The notes beneath the pieces are model-generated. The model did no database searches and had not been told where the DNA came from. It saw only the letters and a program-made list of their open reading frames with translations. From Pseudomonas sp. SL4(2022) (lineage in GTDB: Bacteria; Pseudomonadota; Gammaproteobacteria; Pseudomonadales; Pseudomonadaceae): 64,000 bases of DNA. Of this stretch, positions 56,506-64,000 are shown in pieces. The stretch lies in assembly GCF_026625725.1 (NCBI RefSeq), contig NZ_CP113060.1:186001-250000 (forward strand), given 5' to 3'. Made by a program: the position numbers and the translations under genes. Every line of letters starts with the position of its first letter. Within the stretch, counting starts at the first letter, position 1.

Positions 56506-58632
56506 TCAGGCCTCAAATTCCGCCTGCAAGGCCGCACGCACGCAGTGCAGGATGCCCAGCTCAACCCGTCCGGCAAACTGCTCGCTGATCGCCGCCACCG
56601 GCGGCAGTTCACCCTCGCCATCGAGGAAAGCGTCCTGTATTTCACCCAGTAAAGCCTCGGGCACATCCAGCGCCTGCTCCAGCGACAACTGCTGCCTCGC
56701 GATGGCTTCGGCCAGCAGACCGTAGACATTCTTTTCACTGCAGTTGAGCTGTCCGGCAATCTGCGCCGGGGTCATACCGGCACGGGCCAGACTGACCAGT
56801 TCGTGACGCAGATCAAGCACCGCGCGCGGCGCCTCATCAGCCGCGCCGAGCACCTCAAGGAATGCCTCGCCATAGCGCTCAAGCTTGCGCGCACCAACCC
56901 CACTGACCCGCGCCATCTCAGCCAGGGTACTGGGCTGGCTGCGCAACATCTCCAGCAAGGTGGCATCGGGGAAGATTACATAAGGCGGCACACCATGCTC
57001 TTCCGCCAGTTTGCGCCGCAAGGCACGCAGCGCTTCCCACTGACCACGCTCCTCTCCACGCACCAGTTGGCTGGCGGCACTGCTGGAGGCCTTGGCACTT
57101 TGTTGCGGTTTCAGATCCCGACGCAGCTGCAGGCTGACCTCACCTTTGAGCAAAGGCCGGCAACTGTCAGAGAGACGCAGCCCCCCAAAGCCTTCCAGAT
57201 CAACATCCGCCAAGCCACGCGCCACCAGCTGACGGAATAACGAGCGCCACTCCCCTTCGACCAGTGCCTTGCCAATGCCGAACACCGCCAGGTGTTGATG
57301 CCCCACAGCGCGGATTTTCTCGTTATCGCGCCCGAGCAGGACATCAACCAGATGCCCCACCCCATAGCGCTGGCCGGTCCGGTAAATCGCCGACAGCGCC
57401 TGACGCGCCGGCTCGGTGGCATCCCAGGTCTGCACGCCATCGATGCAGTTGTCGCAATGCCCGCAGGGCTGCGGCATGTCTTCGTCGAAGTAGGCAAGCA
57501 ACGCCTGGCGTCGGCAGCGGGTCTCCTCACAGAGCGCCAGCATGGCATCGAGTTTGTGCTGCTCAACGCGCTTGTGCCGCTCGTCACCCTCGGAGTTATT
57601 GAGCATCTGTTTGAGGAAAATCACATCCTGCAGGCCGTAGGCCATCCAGGCGTCCGCCGGCAGACCATCGCGCCCGGCACGTCCGGTTTCCTGGTAATAG
57701 GCTTCCAGGGATTTCGGCAGATCGAGATGGGCGACAAACCGCACGTTGGGCTTGTCGATGCCCATGCCGAAGGCAATGGTCGCCACCATGATCAGCCCTT
57801 CCTCGTTGAGAAAGCGCCTCTGGTGATAAGCACGCAGCTCATTGGCCAGGCCAGCGTGATAGGGCAAAGCCGGGAAACCCTGCTCGGACAGGAAGGAAGC
57901 GACCTCCTCGACCTTCTTGCGCGACAGGCAGTAGACGATGCCAGCATCGCCCTTGCGTGCCGTGAGGAAGCTCAGCAACTGCTTGCGCGGCTGTTCCTTG
58001 GGCACGATGCGGTAGAAGATGTTTGGTCGATCGAAGCTCGACAGAAAACGCTCGGCATTCTGCAGATGCAGGCGCTGGACGATTTCCTCGCGGGTGCGCA
58101 TGTCCGCCGTGGCAGTCAGGGCAATACGCGGCACATTGGGGAACAGCTCGGCCAGTTGCCCCAGCTGCAAATACTCCGGGCGGAAATCATGCCCCCACTG
58201 CGACACGCAGTGCGCCTCGTCAATGGCGAACAGGGCAATCTGCAGATTCTCCAGAAACGCCAGCATGCGCGGCTGCACCAGCCGTTCAGGGGCCAGGTAG
58301 AGCATCTTGATTTCGCCGCGCTTTATTCGCTCGGCGATCTCGCGCTGCTCATCGGCGCTCAAGGTCGAGTTCAGCGCCACCGCGGCCACGCCCAGCTCAT
58401 CAAGGGTGGCGACCTGATCATCCATCAGCGCAATCAGCGGCGATACCACCACGGCCAGGCCATCACGCAGCAGCGCTGGCACCTGAAAGCACAGCGATTT
58501 GCCACCGCCAGTGGGCATCAGCACCAGGGCATCGCCACCACTGGCCACACGCTCGATAATCGCCCCCTGACGGCCACGAAAGCTGTCGTAGCCGAAGACG
58601 TCTTTGAGGATGCGTTGCGCGTGTTCGAGCAT
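56506..58632 (-). CDS. recQ: ATP-dependent DNA helicase RecQ
   Basis: A 708-residue helicase starting [22 protein letters not shown]. Motif 0 (FRGRQ), Walker [21 protein letters not shown] box [22 protein letters not shown], and motif [17 protein letters not shown] are present. A zinc-binding Cys set ([13 protein letters not shown]...CGHCDNC) and an RQC winged helix follow. The HRDC domain is at ~530-605 ([20 protein letters not shown]). GGAGA lies before the ATG at 58630-58632. RecQ unwinds recombination intermediates and stalled forks. Confidence 0.97.
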   Translation of the reverse strand: MLEHAQRILKDVFGYDSFRGRQGAIIERVASGGDALVLMPTGGGKSLCFQVPALLRDGLAVVVSPLIALMDDQVATLDELGVAAVALNSTLSADEQREIAERIKRGEIKMLYLAPERLVQPRMLAFLENLQIALFAIDEAHCVSQWGHDFRPEYLQLGQLAELFPNVPRIALTATADMRTREEIVQRLHLQNAERFLSSFDRPNIFYRIVPKEQPRKQLLSFLTARKGDAGIVYCLSRKKVEEVASFLSEQGFPALPYHAGLANELRAYHQRRFLNEEGLIMVATIAFGMGIDKPNVRFVAHLDLPKSLEAYYQETGRAGRDGLPADAWMAYGLQDVIFLKQMLNNSEGDERHKRVEQHKLDAMLALCEETRCRRQALLAYFDEDMPQPCGHCDNCIDGVQTWDATEPARQALSAIYRTGQRYGVGHLVDVLLGRDNEKIRAVGHQHLAVFGIGKALVEGEWRSLFRQLVARGLADVDLEGFGGLRLSDSCRPLLKGEVSLQLRRDLKPQQSAKASSSAASQLVRGEERGQWEALRALRRKLAEEHGVPPYVIFPDATLLEMLRSQPSTLAEMARVSGVGARKLERYGEAFLEVLGAADEAPRAVLDLRHELVSLARAGMTPAQIAGQLNCSEKNVYGLLAEAIARQQLSLEQALDVPEALLGEIQDAFLDGEGELPPVAAISEQFAGRVELGILHCVRAALQAEFEA

Positions 58633-58798
58633 GAAAGGTCTCCGAAACAAGCCGCGCATTATACGCAAGTGCCACTTGAGCACGCGCAGGCCTGGTGGAG
58701 TTTGATCCGAATTTCACCCACCATGGCCTGCGGCTATGGCCGCTGTGGCCGCTCTAGACTAGAATTCAGCCTCGTTTACTCCCTCAAGGTAGCCCCCG

Positions 58799-59386
58799 AT
58801 GTCCTTCGCCGAGCAACTCTCCCGCCTGCAAGCCTTCCTCGATGCCGATGAGCTGCATGAAGAGGCACTGGACTACATCGCCGCCCATGGCTACCTGACA
58901 GCCCTGTCGATCTGCCCGGAAAAGGTCCCCGAGCGCGAGTGGATCGACGCGCTGTTCTCCGAACCGCCGCATTACCGCAGTGATGCCGAACGTGAAGAGA
59001 TCGAAGCGACCCTGATTCAGCTGCAAAACCATATCGCCCGCCAACTGGCCAGCGATGATGAGCCGGAAGTACCGTGTGAGCTCGACTTGGGTGATGAGCC
59101 CGACGACTCCGACCTGCGCGGCTGGTGCATCGGTTTCATGGAAGGCGTGTTTCTGCGTGAGGCGGTGTGGTTCGACGATGCCGAAGATGAAGTCAGCGAG
59201 TTGCTGCTGCCGATCATGGTCGGCTCCGGCCTGTTCGACGAGCAACCCGAGTTCGCTGAAATCGCCCGCGACCGCGATCTGGTCGACAGCATGATTGATC
59301 AGATTCCCGAGCTGCTGACCGCCCTGTTCCTGCTGTGCAATGCGCCGGAAGAAAAACCGGCCCTTCTGAAACCGCGCCACCACTAA
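58799..59386 (+). CDS. yecA: YecA/UPF0149-family protein
   Basis: A 195-residue acidic, helical protein. LQAFLDADELHEEALDYIAAHGYLTALSICPE at the start and WCIGFMEGVFLREAVWF in the middle mark the UPF0149 fold. There is no C-terminal SEC-C zinc motif, unlike E. coli YecA. Function unknown. It diverges from recQ and is followed 9 bases later by the DUF454 gene. Confidence 0.9.
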   Translation: MSFAEQLSRLQAFLDADELHEEALDYIAAHGYLTALSICPEKVPEREWIDALFSEPPHYRSDAEREEIEATLIQLQNHIARQLASDDEPEVPCELDLGDEPDDSDLRGWCIGFMEGVFLREAVWFDDAEDEVSELLLPIMVGSGLFDEQPEFAEIARDRDLVDSMIDQIPELLTALFLLCNAPEEKPALLKPRHH

Positions 59387-59395
59387 GCACGCGCC

Positions 59396-59794
59396 ATGGC
59401 GCGTGAGATTCAGGAGCAGCGTAACCCTGCCCTTCGCTATGCTCTGCTGGCCATCGGCTGGCTGAGCGTGGCGCTGGGAGTGGTTGGTATTTTCCTCCCA
59501 GTCCTGCCTACCACGCCTTTTCTACTGCTGGCGGCCGCCTGTTTTATGCGCAGCTCGAAGCGCTTCTACCTGTGGCTGGTCAATCACCGCCAGCTTGGCC
59601 CATGGATCGTCGACTACCTCGAAGGCCAGGGCATTCCGCTCAAGGGCAAGGTCTACGCCATCAGCCTGATGTGGCTGAGCATCGGCCTGTCGTGCTACCT
59701 GGTGCCACTGTTCTGGGCACGAGCCTTTATGTTGACCAGCGCGGTGCTGGTCAGCCTGTATATCCTCAGGCAGAAGACCCTGATCAAATCCTAG
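59396..59794 (+). CDS. YbaN-family (DUF454) inner-membrane protein
   Basis: A 132-residue membrane protein. LAIGWLSVALGVVGIFLPVLPTTPFLLLAAACFMRSSKRFYLWLVNH is the DUF454 signature, with the conserved LPTTPF turn. YAISLMWLSIGLSCYLVPLF and FMLTSAVLVSLYILR give two more helices. Role unknown. It begins 9 bases after yecA. A short GC-rich hairpin (GCGGCG-CA-CGCCGC, 59794-59807) follows the stop without a T-run. Confidence 0.9.
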   Translation: MAREIQEQRNPALRYALLAIGWLSVALGVVGIFLPVLPTTPFLLLAAACFMRSSKRFYLWLVNHRQLGPWIVDYLEGQGIPLKGKVYAISLMWLSIGLSCYLVPLFWARAFMLTSAVLVSLYILRQKTLIKS

Positions 59795-59906
59795 CGGCGC
59801 ACGCCGCCCTCGTCGGGGGGGTGGCCGGTGCGGATTCACAGCCGAAATACGGCAAAATGCATAGGCAGCACCTAGACTTGCTCGATCTCTGGTCGAGGCG
59901 TTTTAA

Positions 59907-60599
59907 ATGCCAGCCCGTCAGTACTGCAGCCTTAATTCAATATCGCTCAAGCGCGCCGCGTTGGGCTGCAGTGCACTCCTGCTGGGTCTGGCCAGCGCGC
60001 TGGCCAACTGGGACTTCGGCGTGATCCTGAAAAATGCCGAAAGCCGCTACGGCAGCCTCGGCGCCGCCAAACAGCGCATCCTGGCCTGGGAAGCACAAAT
60101 CAAGGCCAGTGGCAGCAGCAGCGAAAGAGACAAACTCAGCGAGGTCAATCGCTTCTTCAACCGGCAAATACGCTTCACCGATGATATTCGTCTGTGGAAA
60201 CAGAACGACTACTGGGCCACCCCCATCGAGATGCTGGTCAAGGGTGCCGGCGACTGCGAAGACTATTCCATCGCCAAGTATTTCACCCTGCGCCGCCTCG
60301 GCATTCCCAGCGACAAGCTGCGCATCACTTACGTCAAGGCACTCAATTACAACCAGGCGCATATGGTGCTGACCTACTACGCCAGCCCCGGTGCCGAACC
60401 ACTGGTGCTGGACAACCTGATCAATGAAATAAAACCCGCCTCGCAGCGCAAAGACCTGCTGCCGGTCTATGCATTCAATGCCGAAGGGCTCTATCTCGCA
60501 GGCTCCAATAGCAAAAAGAGCGATTCCAAAAAGCTCTCGCGCTGGCAGGACATCTTGAAAAAAATGCGCACGGAGGGCTTCGCCATCGGCGAAGGCTAG
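59907..60599 (+). CDS. lapG: Periplasmic cysteine protease LapG (bacterial transglutaminase-like)
   Basis: A 230-residue protein with an N-terminal signal-like segment (LKRAALGCSALLLGLASALA). The catalytic triad is visible: Cys117 in GAGDCEDYSIAKYF, His152 in AHMVLTYY and Asp169 in LVLDNLI. LapG cuts the N-terminal retention module of giant adhesins (LapA, CdrA) and releases biofilm cells; calcium is needed. It precedes its inhibitor receptor lapD by 9 bases. The adhesin itself is not in the window. The 112-base leader shows no clear promoter. Confidence 0.94.
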   Translation: MPARQYCSLNSISLKRAALGCSALLLGLASALANWDFGVILKNAESRYGSLGAAKQRILAWEAQIKASGSSSERDKLSEVNRFFNRQIRFTDDIRLWKQNDYWATPIEMLVKGAGDCEDYSIAKYFTLRRLGIPSDKLRITYVKALNYNQAHMVLTYYASPGAEPLVLDNLINEIKPASQRKDLLPVYAFNAEGLYLAGSNSKKSDSKKLSRWQDILKKMRTEGFAIGEG

Positions 60600-60608
60600 G
60601 AGGAACCT

Positions 60609-62558
60609 ATGTCTCTACTCAAGCAGCTATTTCTCGCCATCTGCCTGTTCCTGGTCGTGGCCTTTACTGGGAGTTTTATCGCCGGAGTGGAAAGCTCCCG
60701 CGAACAACTGCTCAGCCAGCTGCGCTCCCACGCGCAGGACGCCGCAACCGCACTGGGCCTGTCGATGACACCGCACGTGGATGATCCGGCAATGATCGAA
60801 CTGATGGTCAGCTCGATCTTCGACAGCGGCTATTTCACCAGCATCCGTGTGGTGCACATCCCCAATGACCAAGTGATAGTCGAACGACGCAGCGACGATG
60901 CCAGCGCCGAAACCGTCCCCGCCTGGTTCAGCGAGTTGGTGAACCTGCAGCCCCAGGGCGGCGATGCGCTGATCATGCGCGGCTGGGAACAGGCCGCGCG
61001 GGTCGAGGTGCTCAGCCACCCGCAATTCGCCCTGGCCAAACTCTGGGACAGCGCCATCGGCAGCCTGCTCTGGCTGCTGCTCTGCGGGCTGGTCAGCGCC
61101 GTACTCGGCGGCTGGCTGCTGCGCACCCAACTGCGCCCCCTGGATAACATGGTGCAGCAGGCCCAGGCCATTTCTCGCCGTGAGTTTCTTACCCTGCCCA
61201 AAGTGCCGCGCACCCCTGAACTCAAGCGCGTGGTAACCGCCATGAACCAGATGGTGGAAAAGCTGAAAACCCTGTTCGCTGAAGAGGCCGCGCGCAGCGA
61301 AAAACTGCGCGAAGAGGCCTATCAGGACAGCATCACAGGTTTGGCCAACCGCCGCTTGTTCGATATTCGCCTGGCTCACCAACTGGTTATCAACGAACAA
61401 AATGCCGATGGCTACCTGATTCTATTAAGGGTTAACGATCTCGGCGGGCTGAACCAGCGCCTGGGCGGCCAACAGACCGACGCCTTGATTGCCGCTATTG
61501 GCGAACTGCTCAAGCGCCTGCTCAATAAAACCCAGCGCGCCAGCTGGTTGGCCTCACGCAGCCGCGGCGGCGAATTTAGCCTGCTGGCCCCTGGGATTGG
61601 CAGCGAAGAAGCTGACCTGCTTGCCGGTGAGTTGCACAGCGGCCTGGAAAGTCTACGCCAGACGGGCGCCAGCGATTGTACGCCAGTCGCCCATATGGGC
61701 ATTGCCGCCTTCCGTCCAGGCGAAGAACCCGGCCACGTTATCAGCCGCGCGGATCAGGCCCTGGCACAAGCGCAGAATGATCCGAGCCGCGACTGGGTAC
61801 GTCTGGATGATTACCACACACAACCGGCTCAGGGCCTGCACGAATGGCGTACCTGGATCGACGACGCGCTGAACAAGCGCAAGCTGCAACTGTATTTCCA
61901 ACCGGTCACGCGGTGTGCTGATCGTCAACAGACACTCCACCTCAAAGTGCTGGCGCGCCTGCTTGATCCACAGGGCGAAGCCATTGCTGCCGGCCGCTTC
62001 CTGCCCTGGATTGAGCGCCTGGGCTGGACTGCGCGCTTTGACCTGGCCATGCTCGAACACTGCCTGGCCCATCTCAGCCAGCATGCGGCGCCGCTGGCAC
62101 TCAGCTTATCGGCGGCCACCCTGCGCGACAGCGAAACGCTCAAACGCATGTTCGACATTCTTCGCCAGCACCCACAGCAGGCCAACCTGCTGACGCTGGA
62201 AGTGGACGAACGCCACCTGCCACCGGCCGCGGAGCTGGAAGCCCTTAGCCAGAGCATCCGCGATACCGGTTTCAGCCTGGGCCTGCAACACTTTGGTGGA
62301 CGTTTCAGCCTGATCGGCAACCTGACCCACCTGGGCCTGGCCTACCTGAAACTCGACGGCACCTATATCCGCGCCATCGACCAGGAAGGCGACAAGCGCA
62401 TGTTTATCGAGGCAGTGTTCCGCGCCACCAATAGCATCGACCTGCCATTGATTGCGGAAATGGTGGAAACCGAGGGCGAGCTGGCAGTGCTCAAGGAGCT
62501 GGGGCTATATGGTGCAATGGGCCGCCTACTGGGCGCGCCAGAACCGTGGAAAGACTGA
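60609..62558 (+). CDS. lapD: c-di-GMP receptor LapD
   Basis: A 649-residue inner-membrane receptor. TM1 is ~5-25 (LFLAICLFLVVAFTGSFIAG), followed by a periplasmic LapG-binding module to ~148, TM2 (~150-172, SLLWLLLCGLVSAVLGGWLL) and a HAMP. The GGDEF domain is degenerate (SRGGEFSLL where GGDEF should stand). The EAL domain has KVLARL in place of EAL, so it should bind but not hydrolyse c-di-GMP. When loaded it sequesters LapG and keeps the adhesin on the cell. It is co-transcribed with lapG. Confidence 0.95.
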   Translation: MSLLKQLFLAICLFLVVAFTGSFIAGVESSREQLLSQLRSHAQDAATALGLSMTPHVDDPAMIELMVSSIFDSGYFTSIRVVHIPNDQVIVERRSDDASAETVPAWFSELVNLQPQGGDALIMRGWEQAARVEVLSHPQFALAKLWDSAIGSLLWLLLCGLVSAVLGGWLLRTQLRPLDNMVQQAQAISRREFLTLPKVPRTPELKRVVTAMNQMVEKLKTLFAEEAARSEKLREEAYQDSITGLANRRLFDIRLAHQLVINEQNADGYLILLRVNDLGGLNQRLGGQQTDALIAAIGELLKRLLNKTQRASWLASRSRGGEFSLLAPGIGSEEADLLAGELHSGLESLRQTGASDCTPVAHMGIAAFRPGEEPGHVISRADQALAQAQNDPSRDWVRLDDYHTQPAQGLHEWRTWIDDALNKRKLQLYFQPVTRCADRQQTLHLKVLARLLDPQGEAIAAGRFLPWIERLGWTARFDLAMLEHCLAHLSQHAAPLALSLSAATLRDSETLKRMFDILRQHPQQANLLTLEVDERHLPPAAELEALSQSIRDTGFSLGLQHFGGRFSLIGNLTHLGLAYLKLDGTYIRAIDQEGDKRMFIEAVFRATNSIDLPLIAEMVETEGELAVLKELGLYGAMGRLLGAPEPWKD

Positions 62559-62573
62559 TCCGCCAACGCAAAC

Positions 62574-62600
62574 GGGGTAGTCCGCTGTACAGCCTACCCC
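62574..62600 (+). terminator. Hairpin after lapD
   Basis: GGGGTAG (62574-62580) pairs with CTACCCC (62594-62600) around a 13-base loop, 15 bases after the lapD stop. The following bases (GATTCAAG) are not T-rich, so termination strength is doubtful. It sits between converging lapD and fleR. Confidence 0.45.
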
Positions 62601-62637
62601 GATTCAAGTACAGCGCTTAGAGCCCATCCACAGCGGT

Positions 62638-64000
62638 TCAGCTGGCAAACAGATAACCTTCCACATCCATCCCGGCATCACGCATCTGCGCCAGCTTGTA
62701 GCGCAAGGTGCGCGGGCTAATACCCAGGCGCTCGGCGGCTTCCTTGCGACGACCACGCTCGGCGCGCAGTGTATCGATGATCATCTGGAACTCATGCCGA
62801 CGCAGATCATCGCCCAACGCGCCAGCTTCAGCCGGCGAGGCGTCCTGCGGCGCAGGCGTGCTATTGACCACCACAGCCAACAGCGGCGACGGCGCAGGCG
62901 GCGTAACCGCCGAACCAATAGGTGCCAGCAGGCAAAGATCCTGGGGCTGAATCAGCCCGCCCTGCTGCAGGATCAATGCGCGCTGAATAGCGTTATCCAG
63001 CTCGCGCACATTGCCCGGCCAGCTATGGCTCATCAGGCTCATCTGCGCCTGCGGGGAAAGCCGAATCGGCGCGTGATTCATTTTTTTCACATATTTGGCC
63101 AACAAGCGTTCGGCCAAAGGCACGATGTCCGCCGGGCGCTCACGCAGCGGTCGCCAGGCCAGTGGGAACACCGACAGACGATAGTAAAGGTCTTCACGGA
63201 AGCGCCCCGCCGCCACTTCTGCGGCCAAGTCACGGTTACTGGTGGCCAGCACGCGGATATCTAGAATAATCGGCTTGCGCGCGCCAACCCGTTCCACCTC
63301 ACGTTCTTGCAGTACGCGCAGCAGCTTGGCCTGCAACCCCAGTGGCATTTCAGAAATTTCGTCGAGCAGAATGGTGCCACCTTCGGCCAGCTCGAATTTG
63401 CCCGGCGTACTGGCAATTGCCCCGGTGAATGCGCCCTTCTCGTGGCCGAACAGTGTGGCCTCGAGCATGTTGTCCGGAATCGCCGCACAGTTGATGGCGA
63501 TAAAGGGTTTGCTGCCACGCGGCGACTGCTGGTGGATAAAGCGCGCCAGCACCTCTTTACCGGTACCAGACTCGCCCGTAATCAATACCGTGGAATCGCT
63601 CTGCGCCACCCGCGTGGCCAAAGCCAACAGCTGCACGCTGGCGGGTTCTTCGGCAACCGGGCCGTCCTGCTCGCTAACAGAAACCCGACCCAATGCATGC
63701 CGATCAACCAGCGTCAGCAAGGCCTTCGGTTCAAATGGCTTGACCAGGTAATCCGCCGCGCCCTGGCGCATGGCATCCACCGCCCGTTCCACGGCACCGA
63801 AAGCCGTCATAAGCAGCACCGGCAATTGCGGCTGACGCTGGCGAATCTGCGCCAGTAACTGATGGCCATCCATGCCAGGCATGTTCACGTCACTGACCAC
63901 CAGGCCAAACGGCTCTTCGGCAATCGCCAACAGCGCCGCTTCGGCGCACTCCACCGCCCGGTAATCATGCCCACCCAGCGCCAGGGTATCGCCCAGCGCC
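62638..64000 (-). CDS. fleR: Sigma-54-dependent flagellar response regulator FleR, 5' end cut by window
   Basis: At least 454 residues; the frame is open at base 64000 with ALGDTLALGGHDYRAVECAEA, so only the first ~20 residues of the receiver domain are missing. The phospho-Asp is in VVSDVNMPGMDG. The AAA+ domain has Walker A ITGESGTGKEVLARF, the sigma-54 contact loop GHEKGAFTGAIA and EGGTILLDEISEMP. The C-terminal Fis-type helix-turn-helix is RKEAAERLGISPRTLRYKL. FleR with kinase FleS, expected just off the right edge, activates class III flagellar genes in Pseudomonas. Paralogues such as FleQ and NtrC are excluded by the receiver and the C-terminal sequence as I remember them. Confidence 0.9.
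   Translation of the reverse strand, partial: ALGDTLALGGHDYRAVECAEAALLAIAEEPFGLVVSDVNMPGMDGHQLLAQIRQRQPQLPVLLMTAFGAVERAVDAMRQGAADYLVKPFEPKALLTLVDRHALGRVSVSEQDGPVAEEPASVQLLALATRVAQSDSTVLITGESGTGKEVLARFIHQQSPRGSKPFIAINCAAIPDNMLEATLFGHEKGAFTGAIASTPGKFELAEGGTILLDEISEMPLGLQAKLLRVLQEREVERVGARKPIILDIRVLATSNRDLAAEVAAGRFREDLYYRLSVFPLAWRPLRERPADIVPLAERLLAKYVKKMNHAPIRLSPQAQMSLMSHSWPGNVRELDNAIQRALILQQGGLIQPQDLCLLAPIGSAVTPPAPSPLLAVVVNSTPAPQDASPAEAGALGDDLRRHEFQMIIDTLRAERGRRKEAAERLGISPRTLRYKLAQMRDAGMDVEGYLFAS

Noticed and set aside
57292..58851. A 519-codon open frame on the plus strand opposite recQ
   Set aside because: Lies wholly against the conserved helicase motifs of recQ and resembles no protein.

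Overview
The window reads as a chromosomal segment of a Pseudomonas species. Coding density is high and most genes are GC-rich. The order ihfB-rpsA-cmk-tyrA/aroA-hisC-pheA-serC-gyrA-mtnA-mtaD-ubiG-mupP-SDR matches, as I recall it, the P. aeruginosa PA3161-PA3173 region. The cpxR-spy-cpxA block and the cyaB-glycosyltransferase-phosphoesterase block also recall P. aeruginosa neighbourhoods. Identifications rest on motifs and remembered family sequences; no database search was run.

Region 1 (1-12336, all minus strand) is an O-antigen or surface-sugar locus in the classic Pseudomonas position next to ihfB. It starts at the right with wbpA-wbpB-wbpD-wbpE (UDP-linked 2,3-diamino uronic acid synthesis). 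It continues with the amidination set wbpG-hisF-hisH and ends in a nonulosonic-acid (legionaminic-type) set legB-legC-neuC-neuB-neuD plus a CBS-domain nucleotidyltransferase cut by the left edge. hisF is split by a frameshift at a run of seven C (G on the coding strand). Glycosyltransferases, wzx, wzy and wzz are not in the window.

Region 2 (12337-13080) is a 744-base stretch without a recognisable gene. It carries an intrinsic terminator on the minus strand that separates ihfB from the wbp operon.

Region 3 (13081-25863, minus) is core housekeeping: ihfB, rpsA, cmk, the tyrA-aroA fusion, hisC, pheA, serC, gyrA and mtnA. Region 4 (26000-30782, plus) holds mtaD, ubiG, mupP, an SDR and a diguanylate cyclase. 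Region 5 (30846-36793, minus) is an operon-like run rnm-yciO type-trpS-scpA-scpB-DUF1289-rluB.

Region 6 (36945-44430, mostly plus) has a yciI gene, a Cpx-like envelope stress module with a spy/cpxP-type gene preceded by a CpxR-like direct repeat, a nitroreductase, a YkgJ protein and two tandem trkH genes. The second trkH is followed by a 180-base palindromic element. Region 7 (44630-51952) holds an AraC regulator, an Mpo1-like gene, cyaB, a plcP-agt phosphate-starvation lipid-remodelling pair with a three-half-site Pho-box-like repeat, a second AraC gene, csaA, a DMT exporter and a SelT/W/H-family gene.

Region 8 (52161-64000) holds a marR-MFS efflux pair, a DUF2804 gene, a second diguanylate cyclase, recQ, yecA, ybaN, lapG-lapD (c-di-GMP control of adhesin release) and fleR, which is cut by the right edge. 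No rRNA, tRNA, CRISPR array or intact insertion sequence was seen.
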